Source: Molanna angustata | Taxonomy: Eukaryota; Arthropoda; Insecta; Trichoptera; Molannidae | Assembly: GCA_963576475.1 (NCBI GenBank) | Contig: OY754979.1 | Location: forward strand, 24,597,034 to 24,661,033 | Direction of reading: 5' to 3' | Length of the DNA: 64,000 bases | Part shown: piece after piece, positions 53,313-62,742 of the stretch | Position numbering within the stretch: position 1 is the stretch's first letter | Layout: each line of letters opens with the position of its first letter | The notes under the pieces: model-generated | Seen by the model: the letters and a program-made list of their open reading frames with translations, nothing else | What the model was told of the DNA's origin: nothing | Databases searched by the model: none | Position numbers and translations under genes: made by a program

Positions 53313-53636
53313 TTATTGGTCGGTTATATTATTTTATATTAATTTGTTTTTATGTATATTGATGTGTTATTATTATCATTAGGTATTTATTTTTCTTATT
53401 TATTTTATTTTTCTGTTGTTCTTTTTATTTAAATGAATATTTTTTGTTATTACGGTTATACATATATGTAGGTATATATTATTGTTTGCTCTTTATGTTA
53501 TTCTTTTTATTTGTATGTACTTATACCTTATTTTTGAATGTTGTATATACCTACATATTATATGGTTTGTGTTGCATTGCACCCCCCTGCTCACCAACTG
53601 AAATAAAATCTCATTATTATTATTATTATTATTATT
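53313..53636 (+). mobile_element. LINE-tail-like insertion ending in (TTA)n
   Basis: About 320 bp of T-rich sequence ending GCACCCCCCTGCTCACCAAC, TGAAATAAAATCTCATTATT and an ATT repeat. The word ATTATTATTGG is present at both edges (about 53303-53313 and 53629-53639), which may be a TSD or just microsatellite similarity. The design fits the 3' end of a 5'-truncated L2- or RTE-like LINE. Confidence 0.5.
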
Positions 53637-53820
53637 GGCTTCAGGGTGCACCATCTGGTTCACGGATGAATGTATCAAAAAGTGGATGGATAGACACCAT
53701 TATATTTGAAGACTGGTTTGAAAACCATTTGCTTCCCGTTCTCTCCTTAGAAATCTTCCATTCCATTCCTCGGCCATTGCTCACCACTTGTCCATCCGGT
53801 ATGTTACTCTTATTGGAAAC
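53637..53820 (+). pseudogene. Tigger/pogo transposase, continuation
   Basis: GAPSGSRMNVSKSGWIDTII, FEDWFENHLLPVLS: the block between the first and second catalytic aspartates of Tigger enzymes. The second aspartate region is not recognisable; the frame drifts into unrelated sequence after 53790. Confidence 0.65.
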
Positions 53821-54199
53821 GGGTAAATTTTTACGCGTTGTCCACCTGTAGCAATGTAATTTTTATGTTTGTCATCCTCATCTCTTGTTGTGTCGCAGGG
53901 TCAAGATGCCCCATGTCATTTCTCTGACCTCTGCGTCCGACAAATAAAAAAACCTTCCTTGGAAGTAGCATTCTTCTCTTGTACCTGCTATATGAAAATT
54001 TTCTTTTTAATCACAGGCTTGCCCCCTGTGGTTTATGAATATAGGGTTGGCCTGAATCTTAATGAAGCCAACACATGGGAGACCTTAACATTCTGTTAAC
54101 AAGTCTGTTCTGTTACCCTTACTTGCTGACGTAACTTATAGCAGTTGTGCAGAATGGGGATATCCCCTTAACCAATACGATCTTAGAATACGATTTTAG
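53821..54199. other. Spacer, nothing recognised
   Basis: A short plus-strand frame (53869-54099) has no family resemblance. The bases GTCAAGATGCCCCATGTC near 53900 may be a remnant of a pogo end (compare the CCCCATCTT motif) but this is weak. Confidence 0.35.
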
Positions 54200-54775
54200 A
54201 ATACCATCGCCGTCTTTTAGATTTCTCTCGCGTTTTTTTTTTTGTTAAATTCCGTGACCTTGGGACCGAAATTTAGGCGTGCGGCGGCTTTACTTCACAA
54301 TTCACTCTTCGTCTCAAAATGCTGCATACTCCAGTAGCCCGACATTCCGCAGATACCAGGCGGTCGCTCAATACGACTTTTGACACCTCTCCAAGCACAT
54401 CTCAACGAATCGACCTCAGACCGAAATACGCTAAAAAAGAGGTCCCGGTTAGTCAAAGAATAACGGACCTATGCGACACCATTTTAAAAAAATCAAAGTC
54501 GCAAGACATTATCAACGCTGCAGAAGAAATCAAGTCCTTGGTGTCGGGGAGCCAACTTTCTGCCCCTGAGCAAAACGATGGAAACTTAGTCGAAATACTC
54601 AACAGACTTTCCGGGAAGATTGACCGCATGGAGCAGACGATATCTACGCGGTCGTGGAAATGTTCAGACCCAGAAACGCCTTCCCTCCCTCCTCCTAGTC
54701 TCATTTTTGTACATCTTTTCCTTTATATAATTTTCAATTTGACTGTACACTTATCCAAATAAATAAATAAATAAA
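54200..54775 (+). mobile_element. Internally deleted LINE: 5' leader, ORF1 start and 3' tail
   Basis: A G+C-rich leader (from about 54230) precedes an ORF1-like frame (54319-54762: VARHSADTRRSLNTTFDT, PVSQRITDLCDTILKKSK, NAAEEIKSLVSG, LVEILNRLSGKIDRMEQ, a coiled-coil end). At about 54670 it passes directly to a T-rich 3' UTR and AATAAATAAATAAATAAATG. The body with RNA-binding domain, endonuclease and RT is missing. It is therefore a short non-autonomous copy retaining both LINE ends. The N-terminal sequence is not assignable to a named clade. Confidence 0.5.
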
Positions 54776-54787
54776 TGTTCCTATGCA

Positions 54788-54960
54788 GATACCGAATACA
54801 AATTTGGCCAGATTATAGGCCAGATTTGGAGCTAAAGAGGGCCTACAACTCAAAGCCAGGAATAGCAGACACTAAAAAACAGGATATTTTAGGCTTAATC
54901 GAAAAAAATTAATTCATAAATATTACGCCCCTTTCACTGTAATTTGAATTAAAATACTAC
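54788..54960 (+). pseudogene. Probable last exon of the DDE-like gene of 46957-48085
   Basis: After CCTATGCAG (an acceptor) the frame reads DLELKRAYNSKPGIADTKKQ, DILGLIEKN, then with a one-base slip in an A run LIHKYYAPFHCNLN. The family's C-terminus normally ends with a similar LKxxYxxxxxIxxxKKxDLLxL...IPxxYxxFYxNL. Splicing the donor at 48086 to 54787 joins QYRK to YRIQIWPDY in frame. The resulting intron of about 6.7 kb would contain all the intervening insertions. Confidence 0.45.
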
Positions 54961-55429
54961 TAAGAAATTAAAATATTTTATTGCAAAAGATTTTTTATGA
55001 CATTATTTCCCTAATACGCAAACCTATGGTTTTAACAGTTTTTGACCGAACATTGACATATCAACAAAAAATTCATATCACTTTCAACATAAACCAAAAC
55101 CAAATTCATAAACAATGACATATCACAAAATAGTCACTGTAAGTCATGATTTTTTTTCAACAAAAACGTCACATTTGCTACTTAGGTTGTTTCTAACGGT
55201 AATTTTACAACATTATACCATTTTAAACAACACAAATACAGGTTTAATAAAATAATAATATATTATGTCAATACAAGTTATTTAAAAGTTAACACGGTCA
55301 AAATAATGCTGATTTGTAAGAATCATTCATTTGAAATTTTCAAACGCGTTTATCTCAAAATCACTTTTTTTGAAATATGTCATTGTTCTCGCAAACGAAT
55401 GATATATATTTTTTGTCATATCAACACCC
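54961..55429. other. Spacer, nothing recognised
   Basis: A+T-rich, no gene. A stretch near 55320-55400 is similar in composition to Tc1 flanks but not assignable. Confidence 0.4.
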
Positions 55430-55984
55430 ATTGTATTAATGGAATCATGAATCAAGTGCAATATAAAAATAGGAGAGAAGTATTTATCAAGCTGTATTAT
55501 TGAAACTGTCAAACATCCCACATCGGTGATGATTTGTTCGGTGATATGCAGAAAGGTAATGGGGAGGCTTTATTGTGTTGATGGAATCATGAATCAAGCG
55601 CAGTATAAAAAAGTCCTGGAACAAATATTGTTGCCACAATTGGTAGAATGGTTTGGTCCAGTTGATAATAAAGTATTTATGCAAGATAGGGCACCATGCC
55701 ATACAGCAAAATCTATTAAAAAAATTCTTGTAGAACAAGATATTCCATTACTGGATTGGCCAGGAAACTCTCCTGACCTTAATCTAATAGAAAATGTTTG
55801 GGAGCTTCAAAAGAAAGAAATAGCTAAGGAGAATATTACAAATAAAGTGTTATTAATAAATTGAGAGAATCATATATCATTGGAACCACAATGATAAAGT
55901 AAATGACCGAAAATTGCATAAAAAGTATGCCAAAAAGAGTTCAGGCAGTAATAGAGGCAAAAGGGGGAACAACAAAATATTAAG
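55430..55984 (+). pseudogene. Tc1-like transposase, C-terminal half
   Basis: From about 55505 the sequence reads TVKHPTSVMI, then GRLYCVDGIMNQAQYKKVLE, FMQDRAPCHTAKSIKKILVE, and WPGNSPDLNLIENVWE. The aspartate of MQD and the glutamate of LIEN are 34 residues apart, the DD34E signature of Tc1. A frameshift near 55860 and a stop precede the usual SMPKRVQAVIEAKGGTTKY end at 55982. A 30-bp piece of the same gene (GGAATCATGAATCAAG...) is duplicated at 55440. The N-terminal DNA-binding half is missing. Confidence 0.85.
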
Positions 55985-56694
55985 TTGTTATATATATACC
56001 TTTTAAGACGAGCGTCATGTATAGATGCCCACCGGCTGCGTGCCTAAACGCCGAGCGTCATCTATACATGCCCTCGTGCTATACTGAACTTTGAACCTTA
56101 ATATCTCAGTAAATTCGTATTCAATTGAGATGAAAATTGAATGAGTATTACGTCCATATATTTTACTTAAAGCCATCTGTCGGTGAATCAACAAAACAAT
56201 TGTTAAATTAGTTTAAAAGGCAAGAACATGAACCATAGTATTTACTGAAAATTTCGCACCAAATTTAAACTCTCCCGCGCTTGGTAATGATCTAAGACGC
56301 ATGCGTGAATGAAAGATATGAGTAACAGAAATACTGCGCCGATTCAGTTTGTTTTTTCGCGCTGAACTTTCTGGTTTCAATTCGATCTTTAGCAATTGTC
56401 GATATCAGGCTCAGTTTTTTATTTGAATTAAAAAGTAAAAAAGTGTTTTGTATAAAAATATAAGGACTTTAATATGTAATTTATAAAATTTGTTGTGTAA
56501 TGTATTGTGTTTTTTTCGTGAAGGTATTTATGTTAACTAAAATTAAAAAATAATGTGAGCATCGTGAATAAAACCTTCCTTGTTTGCGAGAATTAATAAA
56601 ACTTATCTATGCAGGTATCATAATACAGCATTAGATTATTTTAAGGTGTAAGTGTACACTTGTTTTACATTTTTTTTTCTCATCCATCAATAAA
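55985..56694. promoter_or_regulatory. 5' flank of the piggyBac element with repeated subterminal motif
   Basis: GAGCGTCATGTATAGATGCCC at 56009-56029 and GAGCGTCATCTATACATGCCC at 56050-56070 are two near-identical 21-base sites, each partly palindromic around CATxTATAxATG. TTAA (56002-56005) precedes them. Piggybac elements use TTAA targets and have terminal plus internal repeats, so this is a candidate left end, but I found no matching right end. The rest is A+T-rich leader. Confidence 0.4.
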
Positions 56695-58424
56695 ATGGCA
56701 AAACTAACAGACTATGAAATTAATCAAATTATTAATCAACTTGACTCCGATTTTGAGATGGATAGTGACGATGATATAGATGCTACAGATATTATAAATA
56801 TTCGGAATCTGAATGAAGACGACTTTTTGCAAAATGCTGATGAACATATTAGATCAAATACTGAACAGTCTTCTACCTCAAATTCAACTAATAATATAGA
56901 ACAAGCTGCACCGATAACTTCATCTAATTTGGACACATGGAATACCGGCCCTTTTGTACCGATCGCTTTTGATTTTGATGAATTTAATGCTGGCGTTAAT
57001 CCTTCGTGCTCGTTGAATGAAAATTAAAAAGAATTGGAATTTTTCCAACACTTTTTAAACCCACCACTTGTAAATAAAATCTCAAATTTTACAAAACGGT
57101 TATTATAGAATATTTAAAAATTCCAAAGAATTTCCGTCACACTCACGTATTTATAGTTGGAAGGACACAACGGATTCTGATATATATATATTTTCTATGC
57201 TGTATCTTTATTAATGACAAGAAATCGCCATCTAACAATCAAAGAGTACTGGAGTACTGATCCCTTATTGAAGTGCCCAATTTTCGGACAAACAATGTCC
57301 AGGGATCGGTACGAAAGTATACTTCAGATGATTCATTACTCTGATACAGAAAACTCAAACCCTAATGACAGACTATACAAAATATGGACAATATTGGATC
57401 GCTGCCGTGTAATATTTAAAAACACCATGCTTCCTCATAGAAACATTTGTATAGACGAAAGTATGATTGTTTTCAAAGGTCGTCTGATTTTCAAACAATA
57501 TATCCCATCAAAAAGACAACAGATTTGGAATAAATTTATTTGTTATTTGAGATGTAGACTGGTTTTATTTTAGATTTTGTTGTTTATTGCGGCGATGGGA
57601 CAGATATTGTAGATAGTGAATCATTAGGAATATCTGGATCTGTAATAACGACGTTAATGAAAGACTATTTCAATAAAGGGCACACATTATTTTGTGACAA
57701 TTGGTACAGCAGTCCTGATCTATTTGAATATTTACAAACAAAACAGACAAATGCTTGCGGTACAGTGAGATTGAATGGTAAACACATGCCGAAATTTAAA
57801 AAATCAATGGAGTCTCAACACCATGGGCCTTTGCTTGTTATAAAATGGCATGATAGACGGGAGATACATATGATAACCACTCTTCATGACGATTCTATAA
57901 AAGAGACCCAAAAAATCAACCGAGCTACAGGAGACCCAATTAAAAAACCTGCTTGTGTTATAGATTATAATAAAAATATGGGGAGTGTAGATAAGGTTGA
58001 CATGATGATAAGTAGTGTATCTTGCTTAAGAAAAAGTATGAAATGGTACAAGAAAGTGGGATTTCATATAATACATTTATTTCTTTTAAATTCATATGTC
58101 TTATTTAAAACAATTACTGGAAAAAGTACCGGGTTAGCTGACATTCAATTAAAGGTTATTCGTCAACTAATTGAAACATATGCAAATTGTGAATCATCTA
58201 GTTCTGCCTACCTTCTTGGTAAAGACAATCCTAATAGACTTCTAGAAATAAAACATATGCCGCGGATCATCCCACCAACACAAAGCAATAATAAAACATA
58301 TCGCAGGTGTAGATTTTGTATTAAAAACAAAATATGTAAAATGACTAATGCCATGTGTGTTGAATGTGATGTCCCTTTGTGTCCTTTGGAATGTTTTTAT
58401 TATTACCATAAGACTTTATCATAA
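56695..58424 (+). pseudogene. piggyBac transposase, nearly complete
   Basis: An acidic N-terminus (MAKLTDYEINQIINQLDSDF, DDDIDATDI) ends at a stop at 57025. After frame changes near 57030-57190 the core follows: TRNRHLTIKEYWSTDPLLKC, MSRDRYESILQMIHYSD, ICIDESMIVFKGR (first aspartate) and FKQYIPSKRQQIWNKF. A shift near 57570-57655 is followed by LFCDNWYSSPDLFEYL (second aspartate), then MGSVDKVDMM (third), SVSCLRKSMKWYKKVGFHII. The terminal zinc-binding end is CRFCIKNKICKMTNAMCVEC and CPLECFYYYH. All three catalytic aspartates and the cysteines remain. Two or three frameshifts disable it. Relatively recent decay. Confidence 0.88.
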
Positions 58425-58606
58425 AATCTTAGGTACATAACACATTGATCAACTCATATTTGTGAAATGTTTATGTTTCCATTGTGACTTTCATTATCTT
58501 AATTAAATGTAAGTGTCAAGTGTCTTAAATAAATATGTGTCAAAACTAATAAAAACGAAAACAATAAAAATCATCAATGTTTATATAATTTATTATAAAA
58601 ACAAAA
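58425..58606. other. 3' flank of the piggyBac gene
   Basis: Non-coding, A+T-rich. Contains TTAA words near 58499, none with an adjoining repeat matching the left side. Confidence 0.4.
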
Positions 58607-58776
58607 CCACACTTTCCAGGTATGTTCAGACAGCCTCCCAGAAGAAAAGTGGCTACAGTGCCGTGATTGCAATAAATGGGCCCACGTTAAGTGCTCCTCA
58701 GGTGGAGGTATATATTTTGTCTGGAAAAATTATGAAAGTGACTAATCTAGGTCACTATTTTTATTATTGCATCTAA
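58607..58776 (+). pseudogene. PHD-like C-terminal finger of a pogo/Tigger transposase
   Basis: After TTTCCAG (58613-58619, an acceptor) one frame reads VCSDSLPEEKWLQCRDCNKW, AHVKCSSGGGIYF, then N-Y-E-S-D and a stop near 58744. The C-x-x-x, C-x2-C, H-x2-C spacing with WxxC and a terminal xSD matches the PHD-like finger at the end of Tigger transposases, as seen also at 44818-44970. One of the final cysteines is replaced. No catalytic part is adjacent. Confidence 0.55.
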
Positions 58777-59155
58777 TTTCTATTGTGTATTTGTGTCTAG
58801 TGAACTCTCTCTCTCTCTCTTAAACAAAAATATTACCAAAGAAAAAATGCTAAGGTAAATATTTAAATCCTAATAAGACATATGGGTAGATAATAAATAG
58901 GTTAAAAAACACTTACGGCGGTACTAATAACCAAAAAAAAGCGAGGTTGAACCTTGGTCTAGAGTGACTTAAACCCTGACGGGCAAAAAGCATACTAATA
59001 ACGAAATATTAAAACTTAAATCTTATTCAATGGTTTATATTGCCATGGTAATGCTAAGCCACCGGGTACCCTAGTTTTGTGGTAGACTAGTGAGCTGTCA
59101 AAACAGTAAAATTGGTCACGAGTGTTGCATTTTGTTAATTAATAAATTGTAAATT
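58777..59155. other. Spacer with (CT)n microsatellite
   Basis: A (CT) run at about 58805-58820. The rest is likely the 5' flank of the Harbinger fragment that starts at 59156. Nothing else seen. Confidence 0.45.
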
Positions 59156-59352
59156 ATGGACAACGATCTATTTAAATATAGAATAGGCGATTTTGAAAGA
59201 TCATTTCAAGAAATAGTGCAGGTGGAAACAGTTTTGCAAAGACGCAACATTTATAAAATGCGTTGTAATCCGTTTGACGAATATGACGAAATTAGTTTTA
59301 GAAAAAAATATAGATTTTCAAAAGTGGGAGTTTCACATCTCGTCAGCGTTTG
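59156..59352 (+). pseudogene. PIF/Harbinger transposase N-terminus, second family
   Basis: MDNDLFKYRIGDFERSFQEI, then CNPFDEYDEISFRKKYRFSKVGVSHLV: the N-terminus of a HARBI1-like transposase, with the NPFxxYxxxxFxxxYRFSKxxVxxL pattern. It differs from the minus-strand copy at 29.1-29.4 kb, so it is another family. It stops at LVS with GTTTGA next, either a donor-like site or a breakpoint, and piggyBac sequence follows at once. Confidence 0.7.
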
Positions 59353-59580
59353 AAGTCTCAACCACATGCCGACATAAGGCTTGATAATGTTAGCAATCTT
59401 CCTACACATATTGATAAAGATGCAGATGCTGCACCAAAGGCCAAACCACGGTTTACTGCACAAAATGTGTAGTGAAGTTGTGTTTCTTGGAGAAAAGGAA
59501 CTGTTTTTATTTATATCAAAGCAATTGAAAAGGCCCTTATCAGGTGACACAATTTTGACACAAGCCCGCTTATAGTCAAT
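59353..59580 (+). pseudogene. piggyBac transposase C-terminal end fragment
   Basis: SQPHADIRLDNVSNLPTHID, then VVKLCFLEKRNCFYLY: the terminal low-complexity and zinc-binding tail of piggyBac transposases (the R-x-D...HxP and C-x-x-x-R-x-C-F pattern). It is out of frame with the Harbinger fragment to its left and lacks the catalytic core. A different piggyBac family from the element at 56.7-58.4 kb. Confidence 0.5.
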
Positions 59581-59639
59581 ATATTTATGGATTATTTGGA
59601 AAATAAAATATTTGGTTCAAAATCTTCTTTATTATATTT

Positions 59640-59778
59640 GATAACAAACAATTGAAACTATCACGCTGTCGTCTTCTTCATCTTCTGAACCTTCTAGGAC
59701 ATCCGACTGCTTGATGATCCAGCGAACATTGAACACAAACATTGGTCCTTCAAGCCGGATCTGGAACACCACAATATC
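59640..59778 (+). promoter_or_regulatory. BEL/Pao leader before gag
   Basis: TGGTCCTTCAAGCCGGATC at about 59743-59761 resembles the conserved TGGTCCTTCGAGCCGGATC leader that I recall just upstream of BEL/Pao gag start codons. The ATG at 59779 follows. No LTR is visible on this side. Confidence 0.45.
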
Positions 59779-60980
59779 ATGGACCAAGAAGCAACTAAAG
59801 CACCATCCTACAGCAACAGAGATGACCGCGATAGTTGGATACAGGCTCATATGGAAGCATCCTCAACCGTGCTTCAACTGACAAGATATAGAGCAAGAAT
59901 TGCTATTGAGAAAGCAAAACTGGAAGCAGAACAGAGCATTATCGAAGCAGAAGAAGCATATGTAAAACAATTGCTGGAATTATCCAAATCCAGGACAAAA
60001 AGAAGCATAGCTTCATCGAGGGTCCAGGAATGGGCAAATGAGTGCAATAGAGTAAACGCATCGACACCACCAGCTTCAGAAGGAACGCAATACAAGGATT
60101 TGGCACAGCCTAGGGAGCAACTTCAGGACCAACTGCCTGGGGGGGCAGTACATGCTTCCAAGGATGACGCAGACCTCGGACCAGCCATCAGGAGGACGGC
60201 ACACCCAGCCAAGGGAGCAACTTCAGGATCAACTACCTGAGGGGCAGTACATGCTTCCAAGAGTGACACAAATCTTGAATCAGCCGTCTGGAGGACGGCA
60301 CTTGCAGCTAAGGGAGCAACTTCAGGAACGACTGCCCAGGGTGCAGTATTTGCTTCCTCAAAGACCCGAACAGGGAGACGAGCATTGTTCGACACCTTCG
60401 ACCTTCAACGAAGATCGTCTTGGTAAGGCAAGGCACTGTCAATTTATTCTCCCAGGCCAAAATCACAAGAATTACCTATTTTTTTCTGGAATTCCAATAG
60501 AATGGATATCCTTTAAATCTATTTATGAACATACTTCTTCATACTTAAATATTTCAAATTGTGAAAATCTTTACCGATTACAAAAATCTCTCAGTGGTTA
60601 TGCTCGTGAAGCTGTATCATCACTATTATTATCACCACATAATGTTCCGGACATTATGACCACTTTAGAAAATATATTTGGCAATCACGATGTCATTATT
60701 GAACGCACAATAGGTGACATAAGAAATTTAATTAAATTAGAAGAACAATCCGGTACGGATTCTTTAATAAAATTTTCTTGTAAAATAAAAAATTTTGTTG
60801 GAATGTTAAATTCATTAAATAACATAGGACATTTATATGATCCAGAATTATTATCGTGTTTAGTAAATAAGTTACCAAACAATTTAAGAGCCCTTTGGCT
60901 AATAGACAGCAACAGAAAGAAAAGCGGAAGGCCAGTTATATGTTATTTGTCGGAATGGTTTGAAGAAATTGTAATGCGTG
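59779..60980 (+). pseudogene. BEL/Pao gag (DUF1759-like)
   Basis: N-terminal coiled coil (about residues 30-85: TRYRARIAIEKAKLEAEQSI, IIEAEEAYVKQLLELSKSRT), then a linker of three 100-bp repeats (60112-60410). After one frameshift in a G run at 60139-60145, the DUF1759 core reads FFSGIPIEWISFKSIYEHTS, ENLYRLQKSLSGYAREAVSS, LENIFGNHDVII and ELLSCLVNKLPNNLRALWL. This is the BEL/Pao capsid-like region. A single-base correction would make the frame continuous, so decay is light. It passes at about 60980 straight into integrase sequence. Confidence 0.85.
60112..60410. repeat. Three 99-100-bp coding repeats in BEL gag
   Basis: AGGGAGCAACTTCAGGA recurs at 60112, 60212 and 60311, each followed by CAACTGCC or similar, GCAGTA and TGCTTCC. 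The first unit has one extra G (seven in a row), which explains the 100-against-99-bp spacing and the frameshift. The intended unit of 33 residues is REQLQDQLP plus a Q/P-rich tail. Confidence 0.85.
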
Positions 60981-61560
60981 AAATTCTGGTATATCTGCAT
61001 TTTTAAGTTCATACAGAAAAATAGTAAAATTAGGGAATTAAATGCATGCATAGATAATAACGGAATACTTCGAGTACAAAGCCGAATATCTGAAGCAGAA
61101 GATATTCCTTTGAGTACAATATTTCCGATAATTCTTGACTATAAAGATCGACTATCCAAATTAATTGTAACGTATTATCATGAAAAATCTGGTCATGCTG
61201 GTGTCGAACACGTTTTAAATTCAATTAAACAGAAATACTGGATCATTAATGGTAGACAATTGGTGAAGAAAATTAATTTTACATGTCAACGATGTAAAAA
61301 TGAAATAGTCGCACCAAATATTCCTTCAATGGGTAGCCCTTCCAAACGAAAGAATACAACATCATATTTGTCCATTTACAAATACAGGCTTAGATTTTTT
61401 CGGACCGATCAACATAACGATTTGGAAGAAGAAACGAAAAAAGGTACGGAACGTTATTTACATGTCTTTCAACTAGGGCTGTTCACATAGAAGTCCTCAC
61501 CCTTACAATAAGCATTTAAGTGCCCTACAACTAGATATTTTCCATAACTCGCCTTGCCAA
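60981..61560 (+). pseudogene. BEL/Pao integrase zinc-binding domain and core start
   Basis: KIRELNACIDNNGILRVQSR, ISEAEDIPLSTIFPIILDYK, then HEKSGHAGVEHVLNSIKQKYW and CQRCK: the H-H-C-C domain of BEL/Pao integrase with its preceding linker. In a shifted frame after 61330 come FTNTGLDFFGPI-type residues with the first catalytic aspartate, then stops. It is joined directly to gag, so the protease, RT and RNase H (normally about 3 kb) were deleted. Confidence 0.8.
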
Positions 61561-61925
61561 TATAAAAACTTACTGTCCAATTTAAAAAAAGTTTAGCAAG
61601 CTAACACCTCATTTCGCATCCTCACCCACTACATGTTCACATAACATCCCAGTACTGAATGGGTCTCATAAGAGGAATTCACACAGAGTAGACAGTTGAT
61701 GAAATCTGTGAAAATATTGAGGTCCAGAGTGGTTGTGGTAAAGTGATAAAAGTACGCTGCCTCAATCGCAAATCCGTGACCCCTGATGGCGTCCAGTGGG
61801 TTCCTGACTGTTGTAATCACATTTAATGGCAAAAACATGCCAGCAAGGGTCTATTCATTTCACATCTCAGTGGACAGTGGAAAAGTATCAAAACCCAACC
61901 ATCCAATGTTTCAACTTCTGCAGAT
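61561..61925. other. Spacer, nothing recognised
   Basis: A minus-strand frame (61838-61629) has no clear relatives. The region lies between the integrase remnant and an L2-like LINE end. Confidence 0.4.
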
Positions 61926-62440
61926 TTAAATGCTTGAACTGTTCAGGACACCATTCACCATTCTTCGAAAATATTTACCAATAGACGCAGCACGAATGCT
62001 AATAAACTCACTTGTCGTATCAAGACTGGACTACTGCAATATTGTATACGCCGGTCTACCCCAGAATCAACTAGATAGACTTCAATCAGTTTTCAATGCT
62101 GCTGCCAGGCTGATTAAGTAATCAAAATATAATCACATCACTCCACTACTGAAAGATCTGCATTGGTTACGTGTTACGGAGCGTATTTTATTTAAAGACT
62201 GTTGGATGGTGCATAAAGCGGTCAAGGAAAAAGCTCCATCATAAATAACAGAGTTATGTATACCACAGCAGTTAACGAACCGGAGGACGCGGCTAAGTTT
62301 TAAAAAACAGTTATAAACTCATTTATTTAAGAAAAGTTTCTGTGTTTAATTTTAAGTTTATATGTAAAGCGCCCTTGAGATGGTTTCACAAAAACGGCGC
62401 TGTATAAATAAGCCAATTTTATTATTATAATAAGAGACAT
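61926..62440 (+). pseudogene. 5'-truncated L2/CR1-like LINE, C-terminus and 3' hairpin
   Basis: Starts at INSLVVSRLDYCNIVYAGLP and FNAAARLIK, matching the LINE C-terminus at 9371-10108, then HITPLLKDLHWL and ERILFKDCW in further frames with stops. The 3' end AGCGCCCTTGAGATGG...AAACGGCGCTGTATAAAT (about 62364-62408) is the same hairpin as at 10120-10170 and is followed by an ATT-rich tail. Same family, older copy. Confidence 0.8.
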
Positions 62441-62742
62441 GACATAAAGAGACTCACAGCATAACAGAAAAGACCATTCAAAACATAAGAGACACATTGC
62501 TGACAGAGAAGAGCCCCAAACAAAAAGAAGACGAATGGATAGACCCTTTTTAGCATTGTGTGCTGAAGTTTGTGATCTTATAAATGCTGGAACTGTTTCT
62601 AATACAATCACCATTTAGATGCAGCCAAATTATTTTATACCGATAAAATTTTCCAGTTTAGTTTGAACCGCCGTGATGAAGTATCGCTTTGTGAATTCGC
62701 TCTTGTTATTAATTTGTAACAATAACTTTTATTTAAGTATAT
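62441..62742. other. Spacer, nothing recognised
   Basis: About 300 bp; a GAAAAGACCATTCAAAAC-type A-rich sequence without a gene. Confidence 0.4.

Noticed and set aside
61629..61838. Minus-strand 69-codon frame
   Set aside because: No recognisable motif, atypical composition and no support from neighbours.
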